Origin: JANQIO01 sp036351375 | GTDB lineage: Bacteria; Pseudomonadota; Gammaproteobacteria; Pseudomonadales; Halieaceae | Reading direction: 5' to 3' | Assembly (NCBI GenBank): GCA_036351375.1 | Contig: JAZBOY010000150.1 | Span: 42,512 to 106,511, forward strand | Length of the DNA: 64,000 nt | Shown: one piece after another, positions 42,206 through 50,388 of the stretch | How positions within the stretch are numbered: the stretch's first letter is position 1 | Layout of the letters: every line of letters starts with the position of its first letter | Notes under the pieces: generated by a model | Seen by the model: the letters and a program-made list of their open reading frames with translations, nothing else | What the model was told of the DNA's origin: nothing | The model's database searches: none | Program-made: the position numbers and the translations under genes

Positions 42206-42302
42206 AACGGCTACGCTAGCGGCGCTTTTTACCGCCGCCCCCTGGCGGCTGAGCTAGCGGCGCCTTTTACCGCCGCCCCCTGGCGGCTACGCTAGCGGCG
42301 CA
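42206..42302. repeat. 38-bp tandem repeat, about 2.6 copies
   Basis: The block GGCTACGCTAGCGGCG / TTTTTACCGCCGCCCCCT recurs with a 38-base period (starts 42209, 42247 and 42285), the last copy partial. Each copy can fold GCGGCG...CGCCGC. It lies between yciO and scpA, just upstream of the scpA -10 box. Confidence 0.85.
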
Positions 42303-42316
42303 TTCCACCCCGGGGG

Positions 42317-42322
42317 TATAAT
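42317..42322 (+). promoter_or_regulatory. TATAAT -10 candidate for scpA
   Basis: A perfect TATAAT, 28 bases before the scpA GTG, directly after the tandem repeat. No good -35 hexamer at 16-18 bases. Confidence 0.4.
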
Positions 42323-42350
42323 CGCGGCTTCCAGAAAAAACAGGTGAACA

Positions 42351-43376
42351 GTGAGCGATTCAGTCGAGGATACCTCCGACCAGGCCGCCGAGACGGCGTC
42401 CCCGGAGACCCCCAGCGGCGCCGCAACCGCGGAGCAGACTCCCCCCACATCACTGGCTGAATTGCGCCAGTCTCCCCAGCAGGGGGAGATGCCTTTTGCT
42501 GTGGTATTGGGACAGGCCATGACCGAAATTCCCAAGGATCTCTACATCCCCCCGCGGGCACTGGAAGTGTTCCTGGAGGCCTTTGAGGGCCCGCTGGACC
42601 TGCTTCTGTACCTGATTCGGCGGCAGAACATCGACATTCTCGAGATCGATGTGTCCGATATCACCGACCAGTACATGCAGTACGTCGAGCTGATGGATGC
42701 CATGCAGTTTGAGCTGGCCGCGGAATACCTGCTGATGGCGGCCATGCTGGCGGAGATCAAGTCGCGCATGCTGCTGCCGCGCTCGGAAAGCGTCGAGGAA
42801 GACGAGGAAGATCCTCGCGCCCAGCTGATTCGGCGCCTGCAGGAGTACGAGCGCTTCAAGCAGGCCGCCGAGGAGATCGATGAACTGCCGCGGATGGAGC
42901 GCGAGGTGTTCCCGGCCAGCGCCGAGCCGCCGGACATCCAGCGCAGCCGCCCTGACCCGGACGTGGATATGCGCGAACTGCTGGTAGCGCTCACCGAGGT
43001 GCTGCGGCGGGCCGAGATGTACGAGCATCACCACATCCAGCGCGAGGCGCTTTCCACCCGGGAACGGATGTCTGATGTTCTCGACAGCCTCAAGCAGAAG
43101 CAGTTCGTGCCCTTTGTTTCCCTGTTCAGGGTCGAAGAGGGCCGACTCGGCGTGGTGGTCACCTTCCTGGCGATCATGGAGCTGATCAAGGAATCGCTGG
43201 TAGAGATTGTGCAGACCGACAACTTCGGGCCGATTCACGTGAAGGCCCGCGCCGACAGCGCCGTCGACGGCGACCAGCCGCCGCCCGACAGCGCCGCCAA
43301 TGACCCGGAGGCCACCGCGGCCGCCCCGGGTGACAACAGCAAGCCGCTGGACGACGAGAGTGAGGACAAAGCGTGA
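42351..43376 (+). CDS. scpA: Segregation and condensation protein ScpA
   Basis: 341 residues from GTG 42351. ScpA is the kleisin that bridges SMC heads; with ScpB it forms the SMC-ScpAB complex for chromosome segregation. After a ~60-residue acidic N-terminal extension, the core starts LEVFLEAFEGPLDLLLYLIRRQNIDILEI and continues YLLMAAMLAEIKSRMLLP, both kleisin marks. The extension before YIPPRALEVFL and the long acidic tail (PPPDSAANDPEATAAAPG) are not typical of short ScpA. scpB overlaps by four bases and rluB follows. Most gammaproteobacteria with MukBEF lack scpAB, so this points away from enterics. Confidence 0.95.
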   Translation: MSDSVEDTSDQAAETASPETPSGAATAEQTPPTSLAELRQSPQQGEMPFAVVLGQAMTEIPKDLYIPPRALEVFLEAFEGPLDLLLYLIRRQNIDILEIDVSDITDQYMQYVELMDAMQFELAAEYLLMAAMLAEIKSRMLLPRSESVEEDEEDPRAQLIRRLQEYERFKQAAEEIDELPRMEREVFPASAEPPDIQRSRPDPDVDMRELLVALTEVLRRAEMYEHHHIQREALSTRERMSDVLDSLKQKQFVPFVSLFRVEEGRLGVVVTFLAIMELIKESLVEIVQTDNFGPIHVKARADSAVDGDQPPPDSAANDPEATAAAPGDNSKPLDDESEDKA

Positions 43377-44239
43377 GTGATGCCGCGGATACCACCGGCC
43401 TGGTGCAGATCCTGGAGGGTGCCATCCTGGCCGCCGGCCGACCGCTGACGGTGCAGAACATGGCCGACCTGTTCGAGGAGCACGAACGGCCCGCCAATAC
43501 TGAGATTCGCGAGGCTCTCAAGCAGGTGGCGGAACGCTGCGAGGACCGCGGCTTCGAACTGCAGGAGGTTGCCAGCGGGTTCCGCTTCCAGGTGCGCCAG
43601 CAGCTGAGCCCGTGGATCGGCCGGCTCTGGACCGAGCGCCCGGCCAAGTATTCCCGAGCGCTGTTGGAAACCCTGGCGCTGATTGCCTATCGCCAGCCCA
43701 TTACCCGCGGCGAGATCGAAGAGATTCGCGGCGTGGCGGTCAGCAGCAACATCATCAAGACCCTGCACGAGCGCGACTGGATTCGCGTGGTCGGCCACCG
43801 CGATGTGCCCGGCCGTCCGGCCATGTATGCGACAACCCGTACCTTCCTGGATTACTTCAACTTGAAGAATCTCGACCAGCTGCCGGCGCTGGCGGAAATT
43901 CGCGACTTCGACACCCTGACCGCCGAACTGGGCTTTGAACCCATCCCGGAGCTGTCCGAGCAGGCGGCGCCAGATGAGGCAGGAGCTGACGTCGAAGTCG
44001 AGGACAGCGCCGACGGCGCTGCAGATCCCGACGCCGCGCTGGAACCGGTTGAGACTGAAGCGGCCGAAGCAGCAGCAGAGGATGACAGCGCCGGCGATGA
44101 GCCGCTGAGTGTGGATGCCCTGCGCGCCGCCGCCGAGGCGGCGGCTGAGTCTTCAGCGGAAGCGGTTGAGGGCGCTGATCCCAGAGCGGAAACGCCTACG
44201 GACGACGAAGAGGACGCGCGCGACCAGGGTCATGGCTGA
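43373..44239 (+). CDS. scpB: Segregation and condensation protein ScpB
   Basis: 288 residues from GTG 43373, overlapping scpA by four bases. Two winged-helix domains: the first begins LVQILEGAILAAGRPLTVQNMADL, the second includes YSRALLETLALIAYRQPITRGEIEEIRGVAVSSNIIKTLHERDWIRVVGHRDVPGRPAMYATTRTFLDYF; its core motif is RQPITRGEIEEIRG. A long acidic, low-complexity tail (residues ~205-288) is probably disordered. It dimerises and binds ScpA. The final bases overlap the rluB start by 8. Confidence 0.95.
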   Translation: MSDAADTTGLVQILEGAILAAGRPLTVQNMADLFEEHERPANTEIREALKQVAERCEDRGFELQEVASGFRFQVRQQLSPWIGRLWTERPAKYSRALLETLALIAYRQPITRGEIEEIRGVAVSSNIIKTLHERDWIRVVGHRDVPGRPAMYATTRTFLDYFNLKNLDQLPALAEIRDFDTLTAELGFEPIPELSEQAAPDEAGADVEVEDSADGAADPDAALEPVETEAAEAAAEDDSAGDEPLSVDALRAAAEAAAESSAEAVEGADPRAETPTDDEEDARDQGHG

Positions 44240-45152
44240 AGACGGGGAAAAACTCCAGAAGGTGCTGGCCCGCGCCGGGCTCGGCTCGCGGCGCGAGATG
44301 GAGCGCTGGATCGAGGCGGGGCGCGTGCAGATCGATGGGCGGCAGGCCACCCTCGGCGATCGTGTCAACGGGGAGTCCGCCATTTCCGTGGACGGCCGCG
44401 CCGTGGCCCAGGCGGAAGTCGACAAGACCCGGGTGCTGCTTTATCACAAACCCCGTGGCGAGGTGTCATCCCGCAAGGACCCGGAAGGTCGCAAGACGGT
44501 TTTTGACAGACTTCCGAAGCTGAAGAACGGGCGCTGGATTTCCGTGGGTCGGCTGGACTACAACACCAGTGGCCTGCTGCTGTTCACCACCGACGGCGAA
44601 TTGGCCAACGCCCTGATGCACCCTTCCTCCAACATCGAGCGCGAGTACATGGTTCGGGTCAAGGGTGAGGTGGACGAGGATACCCTCAAACGCCTGGCCG
44701 AGGGCGTGATGCTGGAAGACGGCGTGGCGCGCTTCACCGACATTGTTGACGGCGGTGGCGAGGGTTCCAACCACTGGTACTACGTGGTCATCATGGAGGG
44801 CCGCACTCGCGAGGTGCGCAGGCTGTGGGAATCCCAGGACTGCGTGGTCAGCCGCCTGAAGCGCACCCGCTACGGTAACGTGTTTATTCCCTCCAAGGTC
44901 AAGCAAGGCATGTACGTCGAGCTGGACAAGAAGGAGGTAAAGGGCCTCTACCAGCTGGCCCAACTCCCGCCCAAGCCGCTTGAGGATGCCACCCCCACCC
45001 AGAAGAAGCGTGAGCAGCGCCAGCTGGAGAAGCGCGGGGACGGCAAGCCACCACGCCAGTCACGGGCACGCAAGCCCGGGAAAGGTAAGCCGGCCAGGAA
45101 AAAACAGGCCGCCAGCAAACCTGAGGCCAATAAGTCCACCAAGAAATCCTGA
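44232..45152 (+). CDS. rluB: 23S rRNA pseudouridine synthase RluB
   Basis: 306 residues from ATG 44232, overlapping scpB by 8 bases; the longer in-frame reading only repeats scpB DNA. RluB makes pseudouridine 2605 in 23S rRNA. Domains: an S4 RNA-binding domain (KLQKVLARAGLGSRREMERWI, residues 6-60) and a catalytic part with GRLDYNTSGLLLFTTDGEL near residue 98, including the catalytic Asp, and EGRTREVRRLWES. A lysine-rich disordered tail (about residues 250-306, KPGKGKPARKKQ) follows, longer than in E. coli. Confidence 0.94.
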   Translation: MAEDGEKLQKVLARAGLGSRREMERWIEAGRVQIDGRQATLGDRVNGESAISVDGRAVAQAEVDKTRVLLYHKPRGEVSSRKDPEGRKTVFDRLPKLKNGRWISVGRLDYNTSGLLLFTTDGELANALMHPSSNIEREYMVRVKGEVDEDTLKRLAEGVMLEDGVARFTDIVDGGGEGSNHWYYVVIMEGRTREVRRLWESQDCVVSRLKRTRYGNVFIPSKVKQGMYVELDKKEVKGLYQLAQLPPKPLEDATPTQKKREQRQLEKRGDGKPPRQSRARKPGKGKPARKKQAASKPEANKSTKKS

Positions 45153-45324
45153 CGGCGCGCTCCGGGTGCGAATTCCCATGCAAGAAGCGGCAACCTGCTG
45201 TTTGAGTTTTACGTAAGTTGGTGAAGATGGCACAGGCGTGCTCTTGCAGTGACCCCAAGCATAAAATATTAGCTAAACTTGAGCGGACTATTCTTTGGTT
45301 TCTCAAACTGTGGGGGATGAATCC

Positions 45325-45909
45325 ATGTATTTGAAATCTTTTTTTGTGATGTTCCTGACCTGCGCCGCGGTGGTGAGCACGACCACGGTTGAGGCTCAGC
45401 GCCGCGGGGACAGTACTCGGATCACCATCGGCGTGGTTGAAGGCGCACAACGCGTTAAGTTTGATTCGGGTGCCGGGAAAGGCGCGCTGCTGGGCGGCGC
45501 CGCCGGTTGGGCGCTGGCGCGCAATCAGTCCAGTGGTCGGCAGGCGGCGGCGGCCGCTGGTGGCGCGCTGCTGGGCTCCGGTGTGCAAAAAAGCCGCCAC
45601 GGTGGCACCGGCATGCAGTACACCGTCCGCACCAGCTCAGGCAGCGCCATTCAGGTCGTTACCGACCAGACGGAAGTGCGTATCGGTGACTGCGTCTCGG
45701 TGGAGGAAACCGGCGACGTTGCCAATGTGCGTCGCGTGGACAATGACCTGTGTGCACCGGCGTCGCCGGAGGTGCATGAGGTGGTCAAGCCGGAGTTGGC
45801 TGCTGACGCTGACCGTTGTCACCAGGCCAAGGAGCGCCTGTTTGAAGCGAAGACTGCGGAAGAGGTCGAGGTGGCTCGCCAGATCATGGAAGCTTTCTGT
45901 AACGATTGA
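45325..45909 (+). CDS. Envelope protein with glycine-zipper domain (SlyB-like)
   Basis: 194 residues from ATG 45325, with GGGGG eight bases upstream. Signal peptide YLKSFFVMFLTCAAVVSTTTVEA, then a glycine-zipper region near residues 45-80 (GAGKGALLGGAAGWALARNQ, AAAAAGGALLGSG) that often inserts in membranes, as in SlyB or OmpA-linker proteins, and a beta-rich domain with VTDQTEVRIGDCVSVEETG. Two or three cysteines are present in the mature part (DCVS, DLCAP, DRCHQ). No lipobox. Likely outer-membrane-associated; exact role unknown. Confidence 0.82.
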   Translation: MYLKSFFVMFLTCAAVVSTTTVEAQRRGDSTRITIGVVEGAQRVKFDSGAGKGALLGGAAGWALARNQSSGRQAAAAAGGALLGSGVQKSRHGGTGMQYTVRTSSGSAIQVVTDQTEVRIGDCVSVEETGDVANVRRVDNDLCAPASPEVHEVVKPELAADADRCHQAKERLFEAKTAEEVEVARQIMEAFCND

Positions 45910-45955
45910 TGCAAAAGGCTTCTCTGACATGCAGCGGCATTGATCGCTGCCGAAA

Positions 45956-46660
45956 ATGACAATAATGGATGCCGTTATGCGTCTTCTGCTGAAACTATCT
46001 ACGCTGGTGCGCCTGCTCATTGCCATGGTGCTCACTATTGCCTGCCCTTCGGTCTATGCCCAGGAGCGCGACACTACCTTTGACAACCTGGTGCGGGTTG
46101 AAGACGCAAAGGTGGCCGGTGTCTTTATCGACCCGGATGCAGATTTCTCCATTTACAAGCGGGTGGATATCCTGGAGCCCTACGTCGCGTTTCGCGCCAA
46201 CTGGCAACGCGACCAGGTGCGCAGCAACCCGGCCAACCGGGTTTCGTCCAGCGATATGGACCGGATTCGCACCGCTGCAGGGGAGCTGCTGATGGATGTT
46301 TTTATCGAAGCGTTGGAGGCCAATCAGGGGTACACGGTCGTGGACCACCCCGGTGACGATGTCCTGGTGTTACGCCCGGCAATCATAGACCTCGACATTA
46401 GCGCTCCCGATAACCGCGGCGCCGGTCGCAGCAATTCTTTCTCCACCACGGCAGGTGCGGCCACGCTTTACATTGAGCTGTTCGATGGTGCCTCTGGCAA
46501 GATCATCGGTCGCGCCATCGATCGGCGCGTGGCCTCACGCCCGGGCGGTCAGATGCAGTGGAGTAATAGCGTGACCAATACGTCCGATGCGCGCCGCATG
46601 TTCAGGGTCTGGGCCGACCGCCTGCGTGAGTTTCTCGACAGTCATTATTCGGGCAATTAG
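45956..46660 (+). CDS. DUF3313-type exported protein
   Basis: 234 residues with an N-terminal hydrophobic signal (LLKLSTLVRLLIAMVLTIACPSVYAQ); an in-frame ATG at 45974 (MRLLLKLS) is an alternative start. The signal segment IACPS has a cysteine but not a strict lipobox. The mature part contains YKRVDILEPYVAFRANWQRD, LRPAIIDLDISAPDN and TTAGAATLYIELFDGASGKIIGRAIDRR, as in DUF3313 lipoproteins. Function unknown. Its stop and the stop of the opposite hydrolase touch (46660/46661), leaving no bidirectional terminator space. Confidence 0.75.
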   Translation: MTIMDAVMRLLLKLSTLVRLLIAMVLTIACPSVYAQERDTTFDNLVRVEDAKVAGVFIDPDADFSIYKRVDILEPYVAFRANWQRDQVRSNPANRVSSSDMDRIRTAAGELLMDVFIEALEANQGYTVVDHPGDDVLVLRPAIIDLDISAPDNRGAGRSNSFSTTAGAATLYIELFDGASGKIIGRAIDRRVASRPGGQMQWSNSVTNTSDARRMFRVWADRLREFLDSHYSGN

Positions 46661-48127
46661 TTAGCGCTGGGCGGGCTGCTCAGCGTTTTCCAGCCAGGCG
46701 CTGATGCGCTCCAGCATATAGTCGTAGAAGGGGTTGTGGCGGGCCCGCAGCAGCCAGTCGCTGGAGACGCGCAGCAGGTGGCTTTCTCCCTGTATGGCCA
46801 TGGTCCCAAGGAAAATGTGGTCACGCCTGGCGGGTCGCTCCGCTCCGTATAAAGGGTCTTCAGGCGGGAACGGCAGGGCGATATGGGATAGCGACAGCAT
46901 GCCCTGCGGCCAACGTTTGCCCAGCTCCACTTCGCTGTTGGTGTCCGCTGACATCGGCGGCTTGGTGCGGGCCACCACTTCGATACTCTCCCGGTCGCGG
47001 TTGCCGACGATGGTGACAGTGAAAGGCAGGCTGTCGTCCTGCAGCAGGCGCTCGGTGATTGGGCCCGGGTCATTCACCAGGATGCTGGCATTGGCGCCCC
47101 GGCGATTGATATCGAACAGCAGGTACTCGTGCCGGCCCGGCGCCAGGTAGGTCAGCAGGCCGTCAACCACCGCGCTGGTGGAGGTGGTGGAATCGACCGC
47201 AGATTTCAGCACCAGCATGGGCGGCAGCTGTGCCAGCTCCGCTGCCGGGCGCGCCGCGAGTCCGTTGGCGACTTCGCGGGTCAGCAGATGGACCTGCTCG
47301 GCGGCGTTGGTGGCGAAAGACTTGTACTTGAACGGGTCGAACTCCGGCTGAATGTCCAACCAGGCCAGTCCGCCCAGTCCCGGAAGGTATGACAGCTTGT
47401 GGTTCCACTGGGCCAGCGCCGCCGCCGGGCTGATGGCGATCGCCGGTGACAGCATCACGAGGCTGGCGGGCGGCGGCAGTGAGGGATCATTCAGCTGTTC
47501 TAGAGCGTAGAGCAACGCAATGGGCGCACCGGTCGAATAGCCCATGATGTGAATCGGCGTGTCGGTATGTCGACTCCCCAGGTGCATCATGGCCAGGCGT
47601 GCGGCTACCGTCATGTCGGTCCAGTGCACTTCCAGCAGCCCCGAGGGGATGGTGCCGTGACCGGGATAACGCAGACCCAGCACGTCGTAACCGTTGGCGT
47701 GCAGAGCCCTGCCGATGGCGCTCAGGCTGTAAGGTGAGTCGGACATGCCGTGCAGTAACAGCACGGCCCCCCTTGGCGCTTTCGCGCGCAGCTCGAAACT
47801 GCGGTTCCAGTCAGTCTCCCACCTGGCGGGGTCGGCGGCACTGCCAGCGCTATAGCGCTCAAGCTGGTGCAGTTCCCCGCGCGGCGTTCTGGTGTAGACC
47901 TTTTCCCGCACTTCCGCAAACAGCCGCTCCTCCAGGGCCAGGTAATCAGCAAAACTGGCGATGTCCGCGTGACGTTTGCGGTTGAACTCTTCCTCCAGCA
48001 CCACCTCGTGCCAGAGTTCAGGGTCCGGTGCCGTGGTACTCAGCGCATAGAGTAGTGCCAGCAGCAGAATTACCAGCAACACCAAGCTGCGTGCGGCAAA
48101 TTTCAGCAATCTTTTCAGCGGATTCAT
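46661..48127 (-). CDS. Membrane-anchored alpha/beta hydrolase
   Basis: 488 residues. One N-terminal membrane span (SLVLLVILLLALLYALS) anchors a large alpha/beta hydrolase: oxyanion loop VLLLHGMSDSPYSLSAIGRAL, nucleophile elbow MGYSTGAPIALL near residue 208, a later Asp region in VLKSAVDSTTSTSAVVDGL and a C-terminal part with HIFLGTMAIQGESHLLRVSSDW. It looks like a lysophospholipase or carboxylesterase, but the substrate is not deducible. It converges on a DUF3313 gene with no gap. The gene stands alone on the minus strand. Confidence 0.85.
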   Translation of the reverse strand: MNPLKRLLKFAARSLVLLVILLLALLYALSTTAPDPELWHEVVLEEEFNRKRHADIASFADYLALEERLFAEVREKVYTRTPRGELHQLERYSAGSAADPARWETDWNRSFELRAKAPRGAVLLLHGMSDSPYSLSAIGRALHANGYDVLGLRYPGHGTIPSGLLEVHWTDMTVAARLAMMHLGSRHTDTPIHIMGYSTGAPIALLYALEQLNDPSLPPPASLVMLSPAIAISPAAALAQWNHKLSYLPGLGGLAWLDIQPEFDPFKYKSFATNAAEQVHLLTREVANGLAARPAAELAQLPPMLVLKSAVDSTTSTSAVVDGLLTYLAPGRHEYLLFDINRRGANASILVNDPGPITERLLQDDSLPFTVTIVGNRDRESIEVVARTKPPMSADTNSEVELGKRWPQGMLSLSHIALPFPPEDPLYGAERPARRDHIFLGTMAIQGESHLLRVSSDWLLRARHNPFYDYMLERISAWLENAEQPAQR

Positions 48128-48193
48128 CGTTTTTTTTTCTGGCGGCGACTCTATCCTGAAGTATAGGGGCCGTGCGTCCCGCGCGGAAGAAGA

Positions 48194-48943
48194 CTACTGG
48201 GCGTCGAAGGCCTGCCCTGTGACGCCGCGGCTGTCATCCCCCAGTAGGTAGAGGTAGGTGGGCATCAGCTCCTCTGCAGTCTTGAGAGTCGCTGGGTCCT
48301 CGCCCGGGTAGGCGGCGGCGCGCATGCGCGTGCGCGTCGCTCCGGGGTTGAGGCTGTTGACCCGCACCTGGCTGATATTCTCCAGCTCATCCGCAAGCAC
48401 CTGTACCAGGCCTTCGGTGGCAAACTTGGAGACCGCGTAGGCACCCCAGTGGGCGCGGCCCTTGCGACCCACCCCGGAAGAGGTGAATACCACTGACGCA
48501 CTGGGTGCGGCTTCCAGCTGCGGCAACAGCGCCTGGGTCAACAGCACCTGGGCAGTGACGTTGACCTGCATAACCTCCTGCCAGAGCTGCGGCTTGTAAT
48601 GGGCAATGGGGCTGCGTTCGCCGAGCAGGGAGGCATTGTGCAACAGGCCGTCCAGGCGGCCGAAGGTCTCCCCGATGGAGGCAGCGAGGCTTGCGTAGTC
48701 CTCAACAGTGGCGCTCAGCATATCGGCTTCGAAGATGACCGGCTGTGGCCCTCCCGCGGCTTCGATCTCGTCATACACCGCGTCGAGCTTGCTGCCGGTG
48801 CGGCCCAGCAGTATGAGAGTGGCACCGTGGCGGGCGAAGCACAGGGAAGCGGTCTTGCCGATACCGTCGCCGGCGCCGGTGACCAGTATGACCTTGTCAG
48901 CCAGCAGCTTGTCGGCAGGCTGGTAGTGTTCCGGGATGTGCAT
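48194..48943 (-). CDS. yciK: Short-chain dehydrogenase/reductase YciK
   Basis: 249 residues from ATG 48943; the upstream in-frame stretch overlaps mupP and is not family sequence. SDR features: nucleotide site VTGAGDGIGKTAS, NNAG-type HNASLLGERSP, catalytic SS(G)...YAVSKFATEGLVQVLADELE and the later LNPGATRTRMRAAAYPGEDP, which matches YciK. In pseudomonads and relatives yciK follows mupP, as here. The physiological substrate is unknown. The start sits 5 bases from the mupP stop, so both are translated from one message. Confidence 0.92.
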   Translation of the reverse strand: MHIPEHYQPADKLLADKVILVTGAGDGIGKTASLCFARHGATLILLGRTGSKLDAVYDEIEAAGGPQPVIFEADMLSATVEDYASLAASIGETFGRLDGLLHNASLLGERSPIAHYKPQLWQEVMQVNVTAQVLLTQALLPQLEAAPSASVVFTSSGVGRKGRAHWGAYAVSKFATEGLVQVLADELENISQVRVNSLNPGATRTRMRAAAYPGEDPATLKTAEELMPTYLYLLGDDSRGVTGQAFDAQ

Positions 48944-48947
48944 GGCT

Positions 48948-49625
48948 TCAGCTCCGTGTGGCCGCAGCGACCAGTTGCGACAGTTCTTCACTGCTGTTGG
49001 CAATGGCGTCGGCGCCCCAGCGAGCCGGGTCGTCGTCGCGGTGAATATAGCCGTAGGCGGCGGCAATGGTGTACATGCCCGCTGCGCGGCCGGCGTCGAC
49101 GTCGCGGGGGTGGTCGCCGATATAAACGGCTTCCTGCGGCGCGCAGCCCAGTTGTTCGCAGTTCAGCAGCAGCGGCTCCGGGTCGGGCTTGGGGCGGCTG
49201 ACGTGGTCGGGGCAGACCACGCTGGCCGGTGCCGGCTCAAGACCGAGTCGTGCCAGCAGCGGTTCGGTCAGCCAGCTCGGTTTGTTGGTGGAGATGCCCC
49301 AGGTGATACCCGCTTCGGCGAGCTGCTCGATAAGGCCCAGGATGCCGGGGTAGGGCGTGGTAGCGCGGCCCAGGTCTTCACGATAGATTTCCAGGAAGCG
49401 CAGGCGCTGGGTTTCGAAGTCGGCGTGGTCCTGGGCCAGGTCCAGCGCCATTGAGACCATGGCGCGGGCGCCATCGGACACCACCGCGCGTACCGCCTTC
49501 GGGTCCATGGGTTCGAGCCGGTGTTCCGCGCGCAGGGCCTGCACCACCTCGATGAATTCAGGGGCGGTGTCGAGCAGGGTGCCGTCGAGATCAAACACAA
49601 CGGCTTTGAGGTGATCGGGAAACAC
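48948..49625 (-). CDS. mupP: HAD phosphatase MupP (Gph-like)
   Basis: 225 residues. HAD motifs: VVFDLDGTLLDTAPEF (motif I), STNKPSW (motif II), RPKPDPEPLLLNCEQLG (motif III Lys) and YIGDHPRDVDAG (motif IV). By sequence alone it could be phosphoglycolate phosphatase, but its place between ubiG and yciK is that of MupP, the N-acetylmuramic acid 6-phosphate phosphatase of the peptidoglycan recycling route in pseudomonads. The amgK/murU genes that complete that route are not in the window. The start is adjacent to the ubiG stop. Confidence 0.85.
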   Translation of the reverse strand: MFPDHLKAVVFDLDGTLLDTAPEFIEVVQALRAEHRLEPMDPKAVRAVVSDGARAMVSMALDLAQDHADFETQRLRFLEIYREDLGRATTPYPGILGLIEQLAEAGITWGISTNKPSWLTEPLLARLGLEPAPASVVCPDHVSRPKPDPEPLLLNCEQLGCAPQEAVYIGDHPRDVDAGRAAGMYTIAAAYGYIHRDDDPARWGADAIANSSEELSQLVAAATRS

Positions 49626-50360
49626 TCAGGCGGGCTTGTGGCAGTGAATCATGTAGTTGACGCTGACGTCCTTTTCTTCCAGCCAGTAGTTGCCGGTGAG
49701 CGGGTTATAGAGCAGGCCGGTCATATGCTCAAGCTCCAGCCCTGACTCGCGCACCCACTCGGCGAGCTCCGCTGGTTTGATCAGTTTGCTGTAATCGTGG
49801 GTGCCCCTCGGCAGCAGCCGCAGCACGTACTCGGCGCCGACAATGGCAAACAGGTAGGACTTGGGGTTGCGGTTGATGGTAGAGAAGTACAGGTCGCCCC
49901 CCGGCGTGCAGAGGTCGGTGCAGGCCTGCACCACCGCCGCGGGGTCGGGCACGTGCTCCAGCATTTCCAGGCAGCAGACCACGTCGTAGGATGCCGGCGC
50001 CTCGGCGGCCAGTGCTTCCGCCGTCATCTGCCGGTAGTCCACCTCAACGCCGGACTCCAGCTGGTGGATGCGAGCGACTTCCAGCGGCGCCTCACTCATG
50101 TCGATGCCGGTGACGGTGGCGCCGCGCTGCACCATGCTCTCGGCCAGGATGCCGCCGCCACAGCCCACGTCCACCAGTCGCTTGCCGGCTACCGGCGAGC
50201 GCTGGTCAATGTAGTTGGCGCGCAGGGGATTGATCTGGTGCAGGGGCTTGAAGTCACCGTTGCGGTCCCACCAGCGGGACGCCAGTTCGTTGAATTTGGC
50301 GACTTCCTTCGGGTCGACGTTCTGGTCCAGTTGGCTGTCGACTTGCTGCTGACTGCTCAT
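49626..50360 (-). CDS. ubiG: Ubiquinone biosynthesis O-methyltransferase UbiG
   Basis: 244 residues from ATG 50360. UbiG methylates both hydroxyls in ubiquinone synthesis. SAM site VDVGCGGGILAESMVQRGATVTGIDMS near residue 60; NRNPKSYLFAIVGAEYVLRLLPRGTHDY near residues 165-195 is a UbiG hallmark. The start EVAKFNELASRWWDRNGDFKPLHQINPLR is also typical. Between the amidohydrolase and mupP, on the minus strand; upstream in-frame codons overlap the amidohydrolase end and are not used. Confidence 0.96.
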   Translation of the reverse strand: MSSQQQVDSQLDQNVDPKEVAKFNELASRWWDRNGDFKPLHQINPLRANYIDQRSPVAGKRLVDVGCGGGILAESMVQRGATVTGIDMSEAPLEVARIHQLESGVEVDYRQMTAEALAAEAPASYDVVCCLEMLEHVPDPAAVVQACTDLCTPGGDLYFSTINRNPKSYLFAIVGAEYVLRLLPRGTHDYSKLIKPAELAEWVRESGLELEHMTGLLYNPLTGNYWLEEKDVSVNYMIHCHKPA

Positions 50361-50388
50361 AGTGTCCTCGGCTTGGAATGTGCCCTTG

